A DNA stretch of 64,000 nt from Ferrovibrio sp046297895 (GCF_046297895.1 NZ_JBKBHC010000002.1:372001-436000), one strand, 5' to 3'; shown: positions 26,413-35,441, counted from the stretch's first letter. A program made the numbers and translations. The notes: generated by a model not told the origin, from the sequence alone.

Positions 26413-27003
26413 TTAGGCGAAATCCTTCGCCAGACTGTCGCGCACCGCGTCCGGCATCACGGCGATATGGCCGTAATTGGGATGCTCCACCGCCAGCAGC
26501 ACGCGCGTGCCGGGCTTGCGGAAATCGGCGATCTGCTCCGCCGTGAAGGGGAAGCGCAGGAAATGTACGCTCGAGGTCTTGCCGTCCTCGCGATTGCGCT
26601 CGGCATCGTCCTCGGGCACGGCCTTGATCTTGTGGCCGCCGAATTCCAGCGTGATCATCTGGTCGATGTTGGTGAGCTGGGCCAGAATGATCGGCCGGCG
26701 CGCCGCATCCTCCACTTCGATCATGAAGGTGGCCACCAGTTCGCGGCCCTTCGGGATCAGCGGCTCGTAGGCGCGCAGTTCATCTTCGAGCTGCTCGGCG
26801 CCGCCCTTCTCGATGAACAGCATTTCCTGGATCTGCCACCACATGGTGGCGTAGTTCTCGAAATAGAAGGTGCAGAACGGGCCGACGCCGACGCGGCGGT
26901 TCTTCTTGATCGCCACCACCTCGGCGCGCTTGTCCTTGCGCACCCTCTGGAATTCGTCCAGCGGCAGGATATCGGCGTGGGTGATCGTGGTCTTCAGTGC
27001 CAT
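26413..27003 (-). CDS. DUF3501 family protein
   Basis: 196 residues. The family pattern includes RVRKDKRAEVVAIKKNRRV, VGPFCTFYFENYATMWWQIQ and LRFPFTAEQIADF near the end. The function is unknown; the family is repeatedly found with an Fe-S oxidoreductase and rubrerythrin, as here, which suggests a part in peroxide or iron handling. A strong AGGAGG lies 11 bases before the chosen ATG and 5 bases before an in-frame GTG at 27007-27009, so the true start may be two codons longer. Confidence 0.88.
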   Translation of the reverse strand: MALKTTITHADILPLDEFQRVRKDKRAEVVAIKKNRRVGVGPFCTFYFENYATMWWQIQEMLFIEKGGAEQLEDELRAYEPLIPKGRELVATFMIEVEDAARRPIILAQLTNIDQMITLEFGGHKIKAVPEDDAERNREDGKTSSVHFLRFPFTAEQIADFRKPGTRVLLAVEHPNYGHIAVMPDAVRDSLAKDFA

Positions 27004-27057
27004 ATACACATCATCCTCCTGAAAGCGCGAAGCCCCTCCGCCCCCTCAGCAAAAAAC

Positions 27058-28422
27058 TCAGATCAGCCCATAGGCGCGGGCAAACAGCTCGACCGGATGC
27101 TCGGCCTTGGCCGGAAGGTTGAAGCCGTCCTTGTCCTTGCCTTCGCGCTCCATGCCCTGACGGATATGGATCGCCGCCAGCGGGCATTCGGAGGCGATAT
27201 GCGCCTTGTTTTCCTTCACCGCCGTGCGGGCGACCGGCTTGCCCACCTTCATGCCGACCTCGAAGAATTCCTTGCGCACGCCCCATGAGCCGCCATGGCC
27301 GGCGCAGCGCTCGATCACGGCCAGGTCCTGGCCAGGCTTCATCTCGGGGATCAGCTTCATCAGCTCGGTGGCTTTCGCGCCCATATTCTGCGCGCGGGCA
27401 TGGCAGGCCAGATGCAGCGTGACGCCGCCATCCAGCGGCTTGAGCCCCGGCGCGAGGCCTTCCTTCTTGGCGATGTCGACGATGTATTCAGAGATGTCGA
27501 AGGTGGCCTGGCTCAGCTTCTTCACCAGCGGATCGTTGGGCAGAATGAGAGGCCATTCGAATTTCAGCATCAGCGCGCAGCTCGGCACCAGCGCCACGAT
27601 GTCGTAGCCCTGGTCGATCAGCGGCGCGAAGGCCTCGGCTACCGCGCGGGCCTTCTTCGCCACATCGGCGATATCGCCCTGCTCCAGCCGCGGCATGCCG
27701 CAGCAGCCGGGATATTCCACCCGCAGCTCGACGCCGTTATGAGCGAGGATCTTCTGCGCCGCGATGCCGATATCGGGGTTGTTGTAGTTGCCGAAACAGG
27801 TGGCATAGATCGCCGCCTTGCGTTTGCCATAGCCTGGCGCGGCGGAGTTGACCGCGGCCGGTTCGGACTTGGCCCGCGCCACCAGCGTCTTTGCATTGAA
27901 TTTCGGCAGCTCGGCATCGCGATGGATGTCGGCGACCGCTTCCATGATCGGCCGGGTCAGGCCGTTGCCGCGCTCCGACGCCCAGTTGGCGATGGGCGCG
28001 ACCAGGCCGGCCAGCTTGCCGTTGCGGTCGGTCTGCGAGAGCTGATCGCCGACGGCATCCTTGTGGCCGTGATGCCGCTCGGCTGCGCGGTAACGCAGCA
28101 TCAGATGCGGAAAGTCGAGATTGAACTCGTGCGGCGGCACATAGGGGCACTTGGTCATGTAGCACAGATCGCAGAGCGTGCAGGCATCCACGATCGGCTT
28201 GAAATCCTTCGAATCCACCTCGTCCAGCTCGCCGGTGGGCGAGGCATCGACCAGGTCGAACAGGCGCGGAAAGGAATCGCACAGGTTGAAGCAGCGGCGA
28301 CAGCCATGGCAGATGTCGAGCACGCGCCGCATCTCGGCGTCGAGCTTTTCCAGATCGTAGAAATCGGGATTCTGCCAATCCAGCGGGTGGCGGATCGGCG
28401 CCTCAAGGCTGCCTTCGCGCAT
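27058..28422 (-). CDS. Heterodisulfide-reductase-like (GlpC-type) Fe-S oxidoreductase
   Basis: 454 residues. Two ferredoxin-type motifs are present: C38, C41, C44, C48 and C81, C84, C87, C92, each able to help bind a [4Fe-4S] cluster. Two CCG-like regions follow: VEYPGCCGMPRLEQGD and the ERCAGHGGSWGVRKEF segment near residue 375. The architecture is that of GlpC/HdrD electron-transfer proteins. Between rubrerythrin and DUF3501 it may feed electrons to rubrerythrin; this is inference from gene order. Confidence 0.88.
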   Translation of the reverse strand: MREGSLEAPIRHPLDWQNPDFYDLEKLDAEMRRVLDICHGCRRCFNLCDSFPRLFDLVDASPTGELDEVDSKDFKPIVDACTLCDLCYMTKCPYVPPHEFNLDFPHLMLRYRAAERHHGHKDAVGDQLSQTDRNGKLAGLVAPIANWASERGNGLTRPIMEAVADIHRDAELPKFNAKTLVARAKSEPAAVNSAAPGYGKRKAAIYATCFGNYNNPDIGIAAQKILAHNGVELRVEYPGCCGMPRLEQGDIADVAKKARAVAEAFAPLIDQGYDIVALVPSCALMLKFEWPLILPNDPLVKKLSQATFDISEYIVDIAKKEGLAPGLKPLDGGVTLHLACHARAQNMGAKATELMKLIPEMKPGQDLAVIERCAGHGGSWGVRKEFFEVGMKVGKPVARTAVKENKAHIASECPLAAIHIRQGMEREGKDKDGFNLPAKAEHPVELFARAYGLI

Positions 28423-28462
28423 GGAAAACTCCGGAATGCGGGTGCGTCTAACGCGGAACTGC

Positions 28463-28496
28463 CCGGACGGCGCGGAATCGCTTCGGCGCCGTCCGG
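28463..28496. repeat. Long GC-rich hairpin between rubrerythrin and the Fe-S gene
   Basis: CCGGACGGCGC (28463-28473) and GCGCCGTCCGG (28486-28496) are perfect 11-bp arms with a 12-base loop. There is no U-run on either strand. It may attenuate transcription or stabilise the rubrerythrin message. The 13-base sequence CCGGACGGCGCGG recurs at 29146-29158. Confidence 0.6.
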
Positions 28497-28523
28497 ATCG
28501 TTACGTCACCTGATGCGCGGCGA

Positions 28524-28943
28524 TCAGCCGAGCGTGTCGAGCGCCTTCTGGAAGCGGCCGGCATGGCTCTTCTCGGCCTTGGCCAGGGTCTCGAACCATT
28601 CCGCGATTTCGTCGAAGCCTTCGTCGCGGGCGGTCTTGGCCATACCGGGATACATGTCGGTGTATTCGTGGGTCTCGCCGGCAACGGCGGCCTTCAGGTT
28701 ATCGGCCGTGCCGCCGATCGGCAGATCGGTGGCCGGGTCGCCGACTTCGGCCATGAATTCAAGATGGCCATGGGCATGGCCGGTCTCGCCTTCCGCGGTC
28801 GAGCGGAACACAGCGGCGACATCGTTGTAACCCTCCACGTCGGCCTTCTGGGCGAAGTAGAGATAACGGCGGTTCGCCTGGCTCTCGCCGGCGAAGGCTT
28901 CCTTCAGGTTGGCGTGGGTCTTGGTGCCTTTGAGTGCGGGCAT
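28524..28943 (-). CDS. Rubrerythrin without rubredoxin domain
   Basis: 139 residues. The ferritin-like diiron core is seen from the AFAGESQANRRYLYFAQKA helix and GETGHAHGHLEF (Glu and ExxH ligands), repeated as AAVAGETHEYTDMY and AKAEKSHAGRF. The C-terminal rubredoxin domain of classical rubrerythrin is missing. The family reduces hydrogen peroxide; electrons may come from the downstream Fe-S protein. It is the first gene of the rubrerythrin/Fe-S/DUF3501 operon and has its own promoter with an Irr-box-like site. Confidence 0.92.
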   Translation of the reverse strand: MPALKGTKTHANLKEAFAGESQANRRYLYFAQKADVEGYNDVAAVFRSTAEGETGHAHGHLEFMAEVGDPATDLPIGGTADNLKAAVAGETHEYTDMYPGMAKTARDEGFDEIAEWFETLAKAEKSHAGRFQKALDTLG

Positions 28944-29014
28944 GGCTGGTCCTCCTTGTTCTTCCCTGCAAACCGCCGGGACCGGGTTGGCCCCGGGGCG
29001 GGCGCCCCGCTCTG

Positions 29015-29037
29015 GCCCCCCACTGCCAATGGGGGGC
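29015..29037. repeat. Hairpin in the 5' leader of rubrerythrin
   Basis: GCCCCCCA and TGGGGGGC are 8-bp arms around seven bases, within the predicted leader (about 29059 to 28944). The surrounding sequence is also strongly self-complementary. Confidence 0.5.
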
Positions 29038-29065
29038 AGCGGGACAGAGATTCGGGACGCTGCGG

Positions 29066-29093
29066 ATTATGGGCCCGGATGTCGGGGTGTCAA
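29066..29093 (-). promoter_or_regulatory. Sigma-70 promoter of the rubrerythrin operon
   Basis: On the minus strand TTGACA (29088-29093) and CATAAT (29066-29071) are 16 bases apart: a perfect -35 and a 5/6 -10. The start would be near 29059, giving a leader of about 115 bases. Confidence 0.75.
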
Positions 29094-29098
29094 GGTGG

Positions 29099-29115
29099 TT
29101 TGGAATAATTCTAAT
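29099..29115. promoter_or_regulatory. Irr-box (ICE)-like site upstream of rubrerythrin
   Basis: TTTGGAATAATTCTAAT matches the alphaproteobacterial iron-control-element consensus TTTAGAA-N3-TTCTAAA at 12 of 14 defined positions. It ends five bases upstream of the -35 element of the rubrerythrin promoter, and the irr gene itself is next door. A site upstream of -35 fits activation at least as well as repression. Confidence 0.6.
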
Positions 29116-29158
29116 TTATGACGGCTCGACACCGTCTCGGCCGTTCCGGACGGCGCGG

Positions 29159-29587
29159 TTAGTCTTCCAGCCGCACGATCACGTCGACCCGGGCGATCCT
29201 GGCGCCATCGGGGGCGGAGGGCAGGCGGGCCACGGCGACCTCGGTTTCCGGGATGTCGCGCAACTCGCCGGTGCGTTCGTAATAGAAATGGTGATGGGCC
29301 GACAGGTTGGTGTCGAAATAGGCCCGGCCGGCATCGACCGTCACCATACGGAGCAATCCTGCGGCGGTGAACTGGTGCAGGCAGTTATAGACCGTGGCCA
29401 GGGACAGCCGGGCGCCGCGCTCGGCCGCCTCGCTGAACAGGCTTTCCGCGGTGACATGCCGGTTGCCGCGCGAAAACAGGATTTCGGCCAGAACCAGGCG
29501 CTGGCGCGTGGTGCGCAGGCCGGCGGCCCGCAACTGCTCGGCGGCGGCCCGGAAGCGGGGTTCGATCACCTTGGTCATGGTTTGCAT
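29159..29587 (-). CDS. irr: Iron response regulator Irr (Fur family)
   Basis: 142 residues from the ATG at 29585-29587. The DNA-binding domain includes TTRQRLVLAEILF, HVTAESLFSEA and LSLATVYNCLHQF. The dimerisation domain carries the three-His motif in SAHHHFYYERTGEL, typical of Irr and involved in haem response; no N-terminal haem regulatory Cys-Pro motif is seen. Irr controls iron and haem genes under iron limitation. The location beside fabA-fabB-fabI is conserved across alphaproteobacteria. Confidence 0.92.
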   Translation of the reverse strand: MQTMTKVIEPRFRAAAEQLRAAGLRTTRQRLVLAEILFSRGNRHVTAESLFSEAAERGARLSLATVYNCLHQFTAAGLLRMVTVDAGRAYFDTNLSAHHHFYYERTGELRDIPETEVAVARLPSAPDGARIARVDVIVRLED

Positions 29588-29888
29588 ATATAGCAGTATC
29601 GAGCCGCCGGCCACAGGAATGTCATATCTGGCCGTTCCCGGCCGTTTTTCCACGCTGCCGGCTGTACAAGCTCCTGGCCGTACAGTTGTAACAAAGTGCA
29701 ACGAAACTGTTGCGACCCGCCCCCGGATCACTACATTGTGGCCGGAAGGCGAAGGCAGGTCCGATAGTTATGGCCCGGAAGCCGCGGCATAGCCGCCGCA
29801 TCCGGCGCTGCGGCTGCCGGGAGGATCGCCGGCAGAGATCGGGCCCGACCCGCATCGGGCGTTGCTAAAGGGTTGAGGGTTTCCCAAA
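29588..29888. other. 301-bp divergent intergenic region irr/fabA
   Basis: No gene is seen. It contains two short inverted repeats: CTGTAC ... GTACAG (29662-29685) and GCAAC ... GTTGC (29698-29713). These are plausible operators for fabA or irr. No site resembling the Irr-box was found here. Confidence 0.4.
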
Positions 29889-30413
29889 GTGGAACAGAAG
29901 AACAGTTACAGCTACGAGGAGCTTCTCGCTTGCGCGCATGGCAAGCTGTTCGGCGAGGGCAATGCCCGCTTGCCGCTGCCGCCCATGCTGATGCTGGACC
30001 GCATCGTCAAGATCGTCAGCGATGGAGGCAAATACGGCAAGGGCGAGATCGAGGCCGAACTCGATATCAAGCCCAACCTGTGGTTCTTCCCCTGCCATTT
30101 CGAAAACGACCCGATCATGCCGGGCTGCCTGGGCCTGGATGGCATGTGGCAGCTGGTCGGCTTTTTCCTCGGCTGGATGAAGGCGCCCGGAAGGGGCCGT
30201 GCTCTCAGCGTCGGCGAGGTGAAATTCTCCGACATGGTGACGCCGACGGCCAAGAAGATCACCTACAAGATCGATATCAAGAAACTGCTGCTGCGCAAGT
30301 TCGGCATCGCCATCGCGGATGGCACCATGTATATCGACGGCAAGCCGGCTTACGAATGCAAGGACATGCGGGTCGGCGTATTCCCCGATGGCATGGCGCC
30401 GGCCGCGACGTAA
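29889..30413 (+). CDS. fabA: 3-hydroxydecanoyl-ACP dehydratase/isomerase
   Basis: 174 residues, standard length. FabA dehydrates 3-hydroxyacyl-ACP and isomerises trans-2- to cis-3-decenoyl-ACP, the branch point to unsaturated fatty acids. The hot-dog fold with catalytic His is seen in WFFPCHFENDPIMPGCLGLD. The start is a GTG at 29889. It is the first gene of fabA-fabB-fabI. Confidence 0.96.
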   Translation: MEQKNSYSYEELLACAHGKLFGEGNARLPLPPMLMLDRIVKIVSDGGKYGKGEIEAELDIKPNLWFFPCHFENDPIMPGCLGLDGMWQLVGFFLGWMKAPGRGRALSVGEVKFSDMVTPTAKKITYKIDIKKLLLRKFGIAIADGTMYIDGKPAYECKDMRVGVFPDGMAPAAT

Positions 30414-30518
30414 CAGCCGGCAACAGGCTGCGTCAGTTTATCAAACGGGTGCATTGACTGCGGCTGCCGGACCCGCGCGATCGGCGATCCGGCCCGTATC
30501 CTGAGGAGTTTCACGCCC

Positions 30519-31751
30519 ATGCGTCGCGTCGTCGTTACCGGTATCGGCATCACTTCGTCCATCGGCAACACTGTCGATGAAGTCGCCGACAGCCTGAAGG
30601 CCGGCCGTTCCGGCATCGTGTTCGCCGAGGACTACGCCCGGCTCGGCTTCCGCAGCCAGGTGCATGGCACGGTGAAGATCGATCTGGAAGCCGCCATCGA
30701 CCGGCGCCAGAAGCGTTTCATGGGCGATGGCGCGGCCTATGCCTATCTGGCGATGGAACAGGCCATCGCCGACAGCGGCCTGGAGCAGGGCGATATCGTC
30801 AATCCGCGCACCGGGCTGATCGTCGGATCGGGCGGCGCCTCAACCAAGAACCTGGTCGCCGCCGCGGACATCGTGCGCGAGAAGGGCGGCCCGAAGAAGA
30901 TCGGACCCTTCATGGTGCCCCGCACCATGTCGAGCACCTGCTCGGCGGTGCTGTCCACCGCCTTCAAGATCAAGGGCGTCAATTATTCGATCAGCTCGGC
31001 CTGCTCGACCTCGGCGCATTGCATCGGCAATGCCGCTGAACTGATCCAGCTTGGCAAGCAGGACGTGATCTTCGCCGGCGGCGGCGAGGAGCTGGACTGG
31101 ACCTTAAGCTGCCTGTTCGACGCCATGCCGGCGATGAGCTCGGCCTATAACGCCACGCCCGAGAAGGCCTCGCGCGCCTATGACAGGGATCGCGACGGTT
31201 TTGTGATCGCCGGCGGCGGCGGCATCGTGGTGATGGAAGAGCTGGAGCATGCCAAGGCGCGTGGCGCCAAGATCTACGCCGAGCTGGTCGGCTATGGCGC
31301 CACCTCCGATGGTGCCGACATGGTCGCGCCCTCGGGCGAGGGTGCGGTGCGCTGCATGCAGATGGCGCTGGCCGAAAGTGCGCGCGGCAGCAATGCGCCG
31401 ATCGACTATATCAACACCCACGGCACTTCGACGCCGGCCGGCGACATCACCGAGCTGAACGCCATCCGCGAGGTGTTCGGCGAGGCCGTGCCGGCAATCA
31501 GTTCGACCAAGTCGCTGACCGGCCACAGCCTGGGCGCCGCCGGCGTGCAGGAAGCCATCTACAGCATGCTGATGATGCGCGACAATTTCATCGCCGCCTC
31601 GGCCAATATCGAAAACCTCGACCCGGGCGCCGAAGGCTTCCCGATCGTGCGTGAACGCCGCGATAACGTGACGCTGAACCGCGTGATGTCGAATTCCTTC
31701 GGCTTCGGCGGCACCAACGCGTCGCTGGTGTTCCAGCGCTACGAAGCCTGA
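30519..31751 (+). CDS. fabB: Beta-ketoacyl-ACP synthase I
   Basis: 410 residues. The catalytic triad is visible: Cys in SISSACSTSAHCIGN, His in YINTHGTSTPAGD, and His in SLTGHSLGAAGVQEA. FabB elongates the cis-3 unsaturated intermediates made by FabA. A GAGGAG ribosome site precedes the ATG. Confidence 0.96.
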   Translation: MRRVVVTGIGITSSIGNTVDEVADSLKAGRSGIVFAEDYARLGFRSQVHGTVKIDLEAAIDRRQKRFMGDGAAYAYLAMEQAIADSGLEQGDIVNPRTGLIVGSGGASTKNLVAAADIVREKGGPKKIGPFMVPRTMSSTCSAVLSTAFKIKGVNYSISSACSTSAHCIGNAAELIQLGKQDVIFAGGGEELDWTLSCLFDAMPAMSSAYNATPEKASRAYDRDRDGFVIAGGGGIVVMEELEHAKARGAKIYAELVGYGATSDGADMVAPSGEGAVRCMQMALAESARGSNAPIDYINTHGTSTPAGDITELNAIREVFGEAVPAISSTKSLTGHSLGAAGVQEAIYSMLMMRDNFIAASANIENLDPGAEGFPIVRERRDNVTLNRVMSNSFGFGGTNASLVFQRYEA

Positions 31752-31801
31752 CCGCCTCTTTCCGACCATAACAAAAACCTCATTCCCTTCCGGATTCCGA
31801 A

Positions 31802-32632
31802 ATGACCGAAATGCGCGCGTTGATGAGTGGCAAGCGCGGCCTCATCATGGGGGTCGCCAACGATCACTCGATCGCCTGGGGCATCGCCGACATGCTGCAC
31901 CGGCATGGTGCCGAGCTGGCCTTTACCTTCCAGGGCGAGGCCTTCGAACGCCGCGTGCGTCCGCTGGCCGAGAGCGTGAATGCCAAGGCCGTGGTGCCGT
32001 GCGACGTCGAGGACGAAACCTCGATGCGCCAGGCCTTCGAGAAAGTGGGCGCGGCCTTCGACAACCAGATCGACTTCGTGGTGCATGCCATCGCCTATTC
32101 CGACAAGGAAGAGCTGAAGGGCCGCTATCTCAACACCACGCGCGGCAATTTCAGCCGCTCGCTGCTGATCTCCTGCTATTCCTTCACCGAGGTCGCACGC
32201 CTGGCCATGCCCTACATGAGCAAGGGCGGTTCGCTGATCACGCTGACCTATGAAGGCAGCACGCGGGTGATGCCGAACTACAACGTGATGGGCGTGGCCA
32301 AGGCGGCGCTGGAAGCGAGCGTGCGCTATCTCGCGGTCGATCTCGGCCCGCAGAATATCCGGGTGAATGCCGTATCGCCAGGCCCGATGCGCACGCTGGC
32401 CGGCTCGGCCATCGGTTCGGCCCGCGCCACCTTCAAGTTCACCGCCCAGCACAGCCCGCTGCGCCGCAATGCCTCGCTTGAGGAGGTTGGCGGCGCCGCG
32501 CTGTTCCTGCTCTCCGACCTGGGCGCCGGCGTCACCGGCGAGGTCGTGCATGTCGATTCCGGCTTCCACGCGCTCGGCATGCCGAACCCGGCCGACCTGC
32601 AGAACGGCGGCAACGGCAACGGCGAAGGCTGA
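31802..32632 (+). CDS. fabI: Enoyl-ACP reductase (NADH)
   Basis: 276 residues, short-chain dehydrogenase fold. The N-terminal GLIMGVANDHSIAWGIADML is the FabI cofactor motif. The catalytic Tyr-x6-Lys lies in NYNVMGVAKAALEA near residue 163. It completes fatty acid elongation by reducing enoyl-ACP. The C-terminal 15 residues are Gly/Asn-rich. It is the third gene of the operon. Confidence 0.95.
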   Translation: MTEMRALMSGKRGLIMGVANDHSIAWGIADMLHRHGAELAFTFQGEAFERRVRPLAESVNAKAVVPCDVEDETSMRQAFEKVGAAFDNQIDFVVHAIAYSDKEELKGRYLNTTRGNFSRSLLISCYSFTEVARLAMPYMSKGGSLITLTYEGSTRVMPNYNVMGVAKAALEASVRYLAVDLGPQNIRVNAVSPGPMRTLAGSAIGSARATFKFTAQHSPLRRNASLEEVGGAALFLLSDLGAGVTGEVVHVDSGFHALGMPNPADLQNGGNGNGEG

Positions 32633-32709
32633 CCCGACCAGGGCCTGACCGGCCGGACGTTACCGTTTTGTAATTTCCATTTCAGAACTGGGGTTTCTAT
32701 CCTGCCGGT

Positions 32710-33261
32710 ATGGATTCCGGTCTTGCCTCGCTGATCGGGGATATCCCCGATCCAAAAATACGCCTCGTCGCGCAGCATTGGCTGAATCTATACCGTCAGG
32801 CGGGCGGCATTCCGTCTTTGCGCCTGATCGATCCTCTTCAGCTGCATCAGGCCCTGCCCGACACCTGGATCCTCGACCTGCATGACGATGGCATGCCGAG
32901 CATCCGCCTGGCCGGCGAGACGCTGGCGGACTGGTTCGGACGCAGCCTGAAAGGCCTGCGGCTGGATGAAGTCTACAATGCCCAGATGCTGCCGCTGATG
33001 CTCGACATGGTGCGCCGGGTGACCGATACGCCGGGTATCCTGCTGCAGCATGCCAGCAGCACGCCCGCTACGCGCAGTTTCGCCGTGCCGTTCGACCGCC
33101 TGATCCTGCCGCTCTGCGACGACGCCGGCGCCATCCGCCACGTGCTTGGTGTCTCGGTATTCAGCAGTCGCGACGGGCATGGGCATGGTCCCGAGCGGAC
33201 CAGCATCGAAACCGAGAAACTGTATCGGGTGGGCCCGGCGATGACCGAACACGCCGCCTGA
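32710..33261 (+). CDS. PAS_5-type sensor domain protein
   Basis: 183 residues, soluble. The pattern is a single PAS-like domain: helix IRLVAQHWLNLYRQAGGIPS, strand TWILDLHDDGMPSIRLAGETLADWFGRSLKGL, then the LPLCDDAGAIRHVLGVSVF strand. Such stand-alone proteins are common in Rhodospirillales and are often of unknown output. No effector domain is attached. The stop is seven bases from the convergent aminotransferase gene. Confidence 0.75.
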   Translation: MDSGLASLIGDIPDPKIRLVAQHWLNLYRQAGGIPSLRLIDPLQLHQALPDTWILDLHDDGMPSIRLAGETLADWFGRSLKGLRLDEVYNAQMLPLMLDMVRRVTDTPGILLQHASSTPATRSFAVPFDRLILPLCDDAGAIRHVLGVSVFSSRDGHGHGPERTSIETEKLYRVGPAMTEHAA

Positions 33262-33267
33262 CGCGGT

Positions 33268-34419
33268 TCAGCCCAGCGCACTTTTCAGCACGCGGAACAG
33301 CCGCTCCACATCATCATCGGTGTTGTAGACATGCGGCGTCACCCGCATGGACTGGCCGCGCACGCTGACAAACACGTTGCCTGCCGCCAGCCGGACCGGC
33401 AGGTCGGCCGGCACGCCGTTCTTGAAACGCAGGCCGAGGAAATGGCCGGCGCGTTTCTGAACTGGCGCCGAGCCCAGGCCAAATTCCTCGCGCGCCCGTG
33501 ACGCGATCATGGCGGTGCGCGATGCCAGCGTGGCCTGAATGTTTTCCACGCCCCAGCCGAGCAGCAGTTCAAGCGCCGCCTTCGCCGCCGGCATCAGGGC
33601 GAAATTGCTGCGCTCGCCCACATCGAAACGGCGCGCGCCGGGCTGGTAGTCGGTCTTGTAATCGACCAGGCCGGCGAAATTTTCCGAATCCCGGCGCGCG
33701 ATCCAGTTCTGCTCGAACGGCATCGCCTGCTGCCAGCGCCTTGCCACATAAAGATAGCCGAAGGAATACGGCCCCATCAGCCATTTGTAGCCGCCGACGG
33801 CGAGGAAATCCGGATCGATCGCCTGCACGTCGAACGGCAGTGCGCCAAGCGACTGCGTCGCATCGATCACCAGCGCGGCGCCGACGTCTCTGCAGGCCTG
33901 GCGGATCGCCACCAGGTCGAGCAGGCCGCCATCGGTCCAGTGGCAATGCGGCAGGGCAACGATGGCCGTTTTCGCGTCGATGCGCGCCAGCACCGCCGCG
34001 GTCCAGTCGTCGTCGGCCGGGCGCGGCACCTGCATATGGGCGGCATTGGCCGCGCGGGCTTTTTCCATCCAGGGATAGACATTGGACGGAAACTGCTCGG
34101 CCAGCGTCAGCACGCTCTGCCCCGCCTGCAGCGGCAGGGCATGGGCGGCCACCGCAAGGCCGTAGGACGCTGCCGGCACCAGCGCGATATCCTCGGCCGT
34201 CGCATTCACCAGCCGCGCAAACAGCCCGCGCACGATCTCGGTATCGGTGAAGAAATCCTGCGGCGTCACCTGCCAGGGCCGCGCCTTGCGCGCCATGCCG
34301 GCCTCGCCGGCCGCCACCACCGGCCGGGCCAGCGGCGACATATAGGCGCAGTTCAGATAGGCGATATCGTCGGGGATATCGAAGAGGGCGCGTTGCGAAG
34401 GCAGGATCTGTGTTGTCAT
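33268..34419 (-). CDS. Class V aminotransferase (PLP-dependent)
   Basis: 383 residues. The PLP Lys is in the LAVGGYKWLMGPYSFGYLYV block near residue 213, preceded by the Asp-containing VIDATQSLGALPFDV. The pattern fits the isopenicillin N epimerase / cysteine-desulfurase-like branch; the true substrate cannot be told from sequence. It is divergent from the EamA transporter gene, with about 140 bases between. Confidence 0.88.
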   Translation of the reverse strand: MTTQILPSQRALFDIPDDIAYLNCAYMSPLARPVVAAGEAGMARKARPWQVTPQDFFTDTEIVRGLFARLVNATAEDIALVPAASYGLAVAAHALPLQAGQSVLTLAEQFPSNVYPWMEKARAANAAHMQVPRPADDDWTAAVLARIDAKTAIVALPHCHWTDGGLLDLVAIRQACRDVGAALVIDATQSLGALPFDVQAIDPDFLAVGGYKWLMGPYSFGYLYVARRWQQAMPFEQNWIARRDSENFAGLVDYKTDYQPGARRFDVGERSNFALMPAAKAALELLLGWGVENIQATLASRTAMIASRAREEFGLGSAPVQKRAGHFLGLRFKNGVPADLPVRLAAGNVFVSVRGQSMRVTPHVYNTDDDVERLFRVLKSALG

Positions 34420-34559
34420 GGCCGAAGCTTAGCGGCGCGGCCACCGCGCTGGCCATGGCCGGGAAATGTATGGCGACAATTTTGCACCGGCCCGGGACTG
34501 GCCCTGCCCCGGCCGGGGGCGCAGAGTGCGGCCAACGAAAAGCGAAAAGCCAGCCTCCG

Positions 34560-35441
34560 ATGCCGCTTCCCCATATCGCCCTTGCCGTCCTGATCGCCGC
34601 GATCTGGGGTTTCAACTTCGTCGTCATCCGCATCGGGCTGGATGCCTTTCCGCCCTTCCTGTTCAACGGCCTGCGCTTTGCCGTCGCGGCCCTGCCCTTC
34701 CTGCTGCTCTTCCGCCATCCCGGCGTGCCATGGCGCTGGGTGATCGGCACCGGGCTGGTGCTGGGCGTGGCGAAATTCAGCCTGCTGTTCCTCGGCATGG
34801 CCCATGGCATGCCGGCGGGCCTGGCATCGGTGGTGATGCAGGCCCAGGCCGTGTTCAGCGTCGCCTTCGCCGCGCTGCTGTTGAGCGAACGGCCCGGCAC
34901 GGTTCAGTGGATCGGCCTTGGCATCGCCGCCGCAGGCCTGGCGGTGATCGGCAGCGATCTGGGCGTCGACACGCCGATGCTGGCGTTTCTGATGCTGATC
35001 GCAGCCGCCGCCTGCTGGGGCTTCGCCAATATCCTGACGCGCCGCGCGGCGGCGAAACAGCCGCTTGCCTTCATGGTCTGGGTCAGCGCGGTGCCACCGC
35101 TGCCGATGCTGGGATTGTCGTGGATCTTCGAAGGCGAAGCCGCGATCATGCAGGCCCTCGCCAGCCTGGATGCGAAAGGCGTGCTGGCCGTGCTCTATAT
35201 CGGCCTGCTCTCCACCACGGCCTGCTTCGCCGCCTGGAGTTTCCTGCTGCGGCAATACAAGGCGTCATTGGTGGCGCCCTTCACCCTGCTGGTGCCGGTC
35301 TTCGGCCTGGCCAGCGCGGCTGTGGTGCTGGATGAAATGCCGTCGGCCTTCGAACTGGCCGGCTCGGCGCTGATCCTGCTCGGTCTGATGGTGAATGCCG
35401 GATTGCTGACGCGCTGGATGCGCCGCCCGGCCGCCGCCTGA
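34560..35441 (+). CDS. EamA/DMT family transporter
   Basis: 293 residues from the ATG at 34560, about ten transmembrane segments in two EamA repeats (first opening ALAVLIAAIWGFNFVVIRIG, second opening AFLMLIAAAACWGFANILTR). Such proteins export amino acids or related metabolites; the substrate is unknown. In-frame sequence upstream to 34410 overlaps the divergent gene and lacks membrane character. Confidence 0.88.
   Translation: MPLPHIALAVLIAAIWGFNFVVIRIGLDAFPPFLFNGLRFAVAALPFLLLFRHPGVPWRWVIGTGLVLGVAKFSLLFLGMAHGMPAGLASVVMQAQAVFSVAFAALLLSERPGTVQWIGLGIAAAGLAVIGSDLGVDTPMLAFLMLIAAAACWGFANILTRRAAAKQPLAFMVWVSAVPPLPMLGLSWIFEGEAAIMQALASLDAKGVLAVLYIGLLSTTACFAAWSFLLRQYKASLVAPFTLLVPVFGLASAAVVLDEMPSAFELAGSALILLGLMVNAGLLTRWMRRPAAA

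Noticed and set aside
28463..28496. Rho-independent terminator
   Set aside because: The stem is strong but no T-run follows on either strand; recorded only as a hairpin.
27295..28830. Open frame of 511 codons on the plus strand
   Set aside because: Antisense to the Fe-S protein and rubrerythrin.
29588..29888. Irr-box in the irr/fabA gap
   Set aside because: Only short unrelated inverted repeats were found; none matches the consensus.
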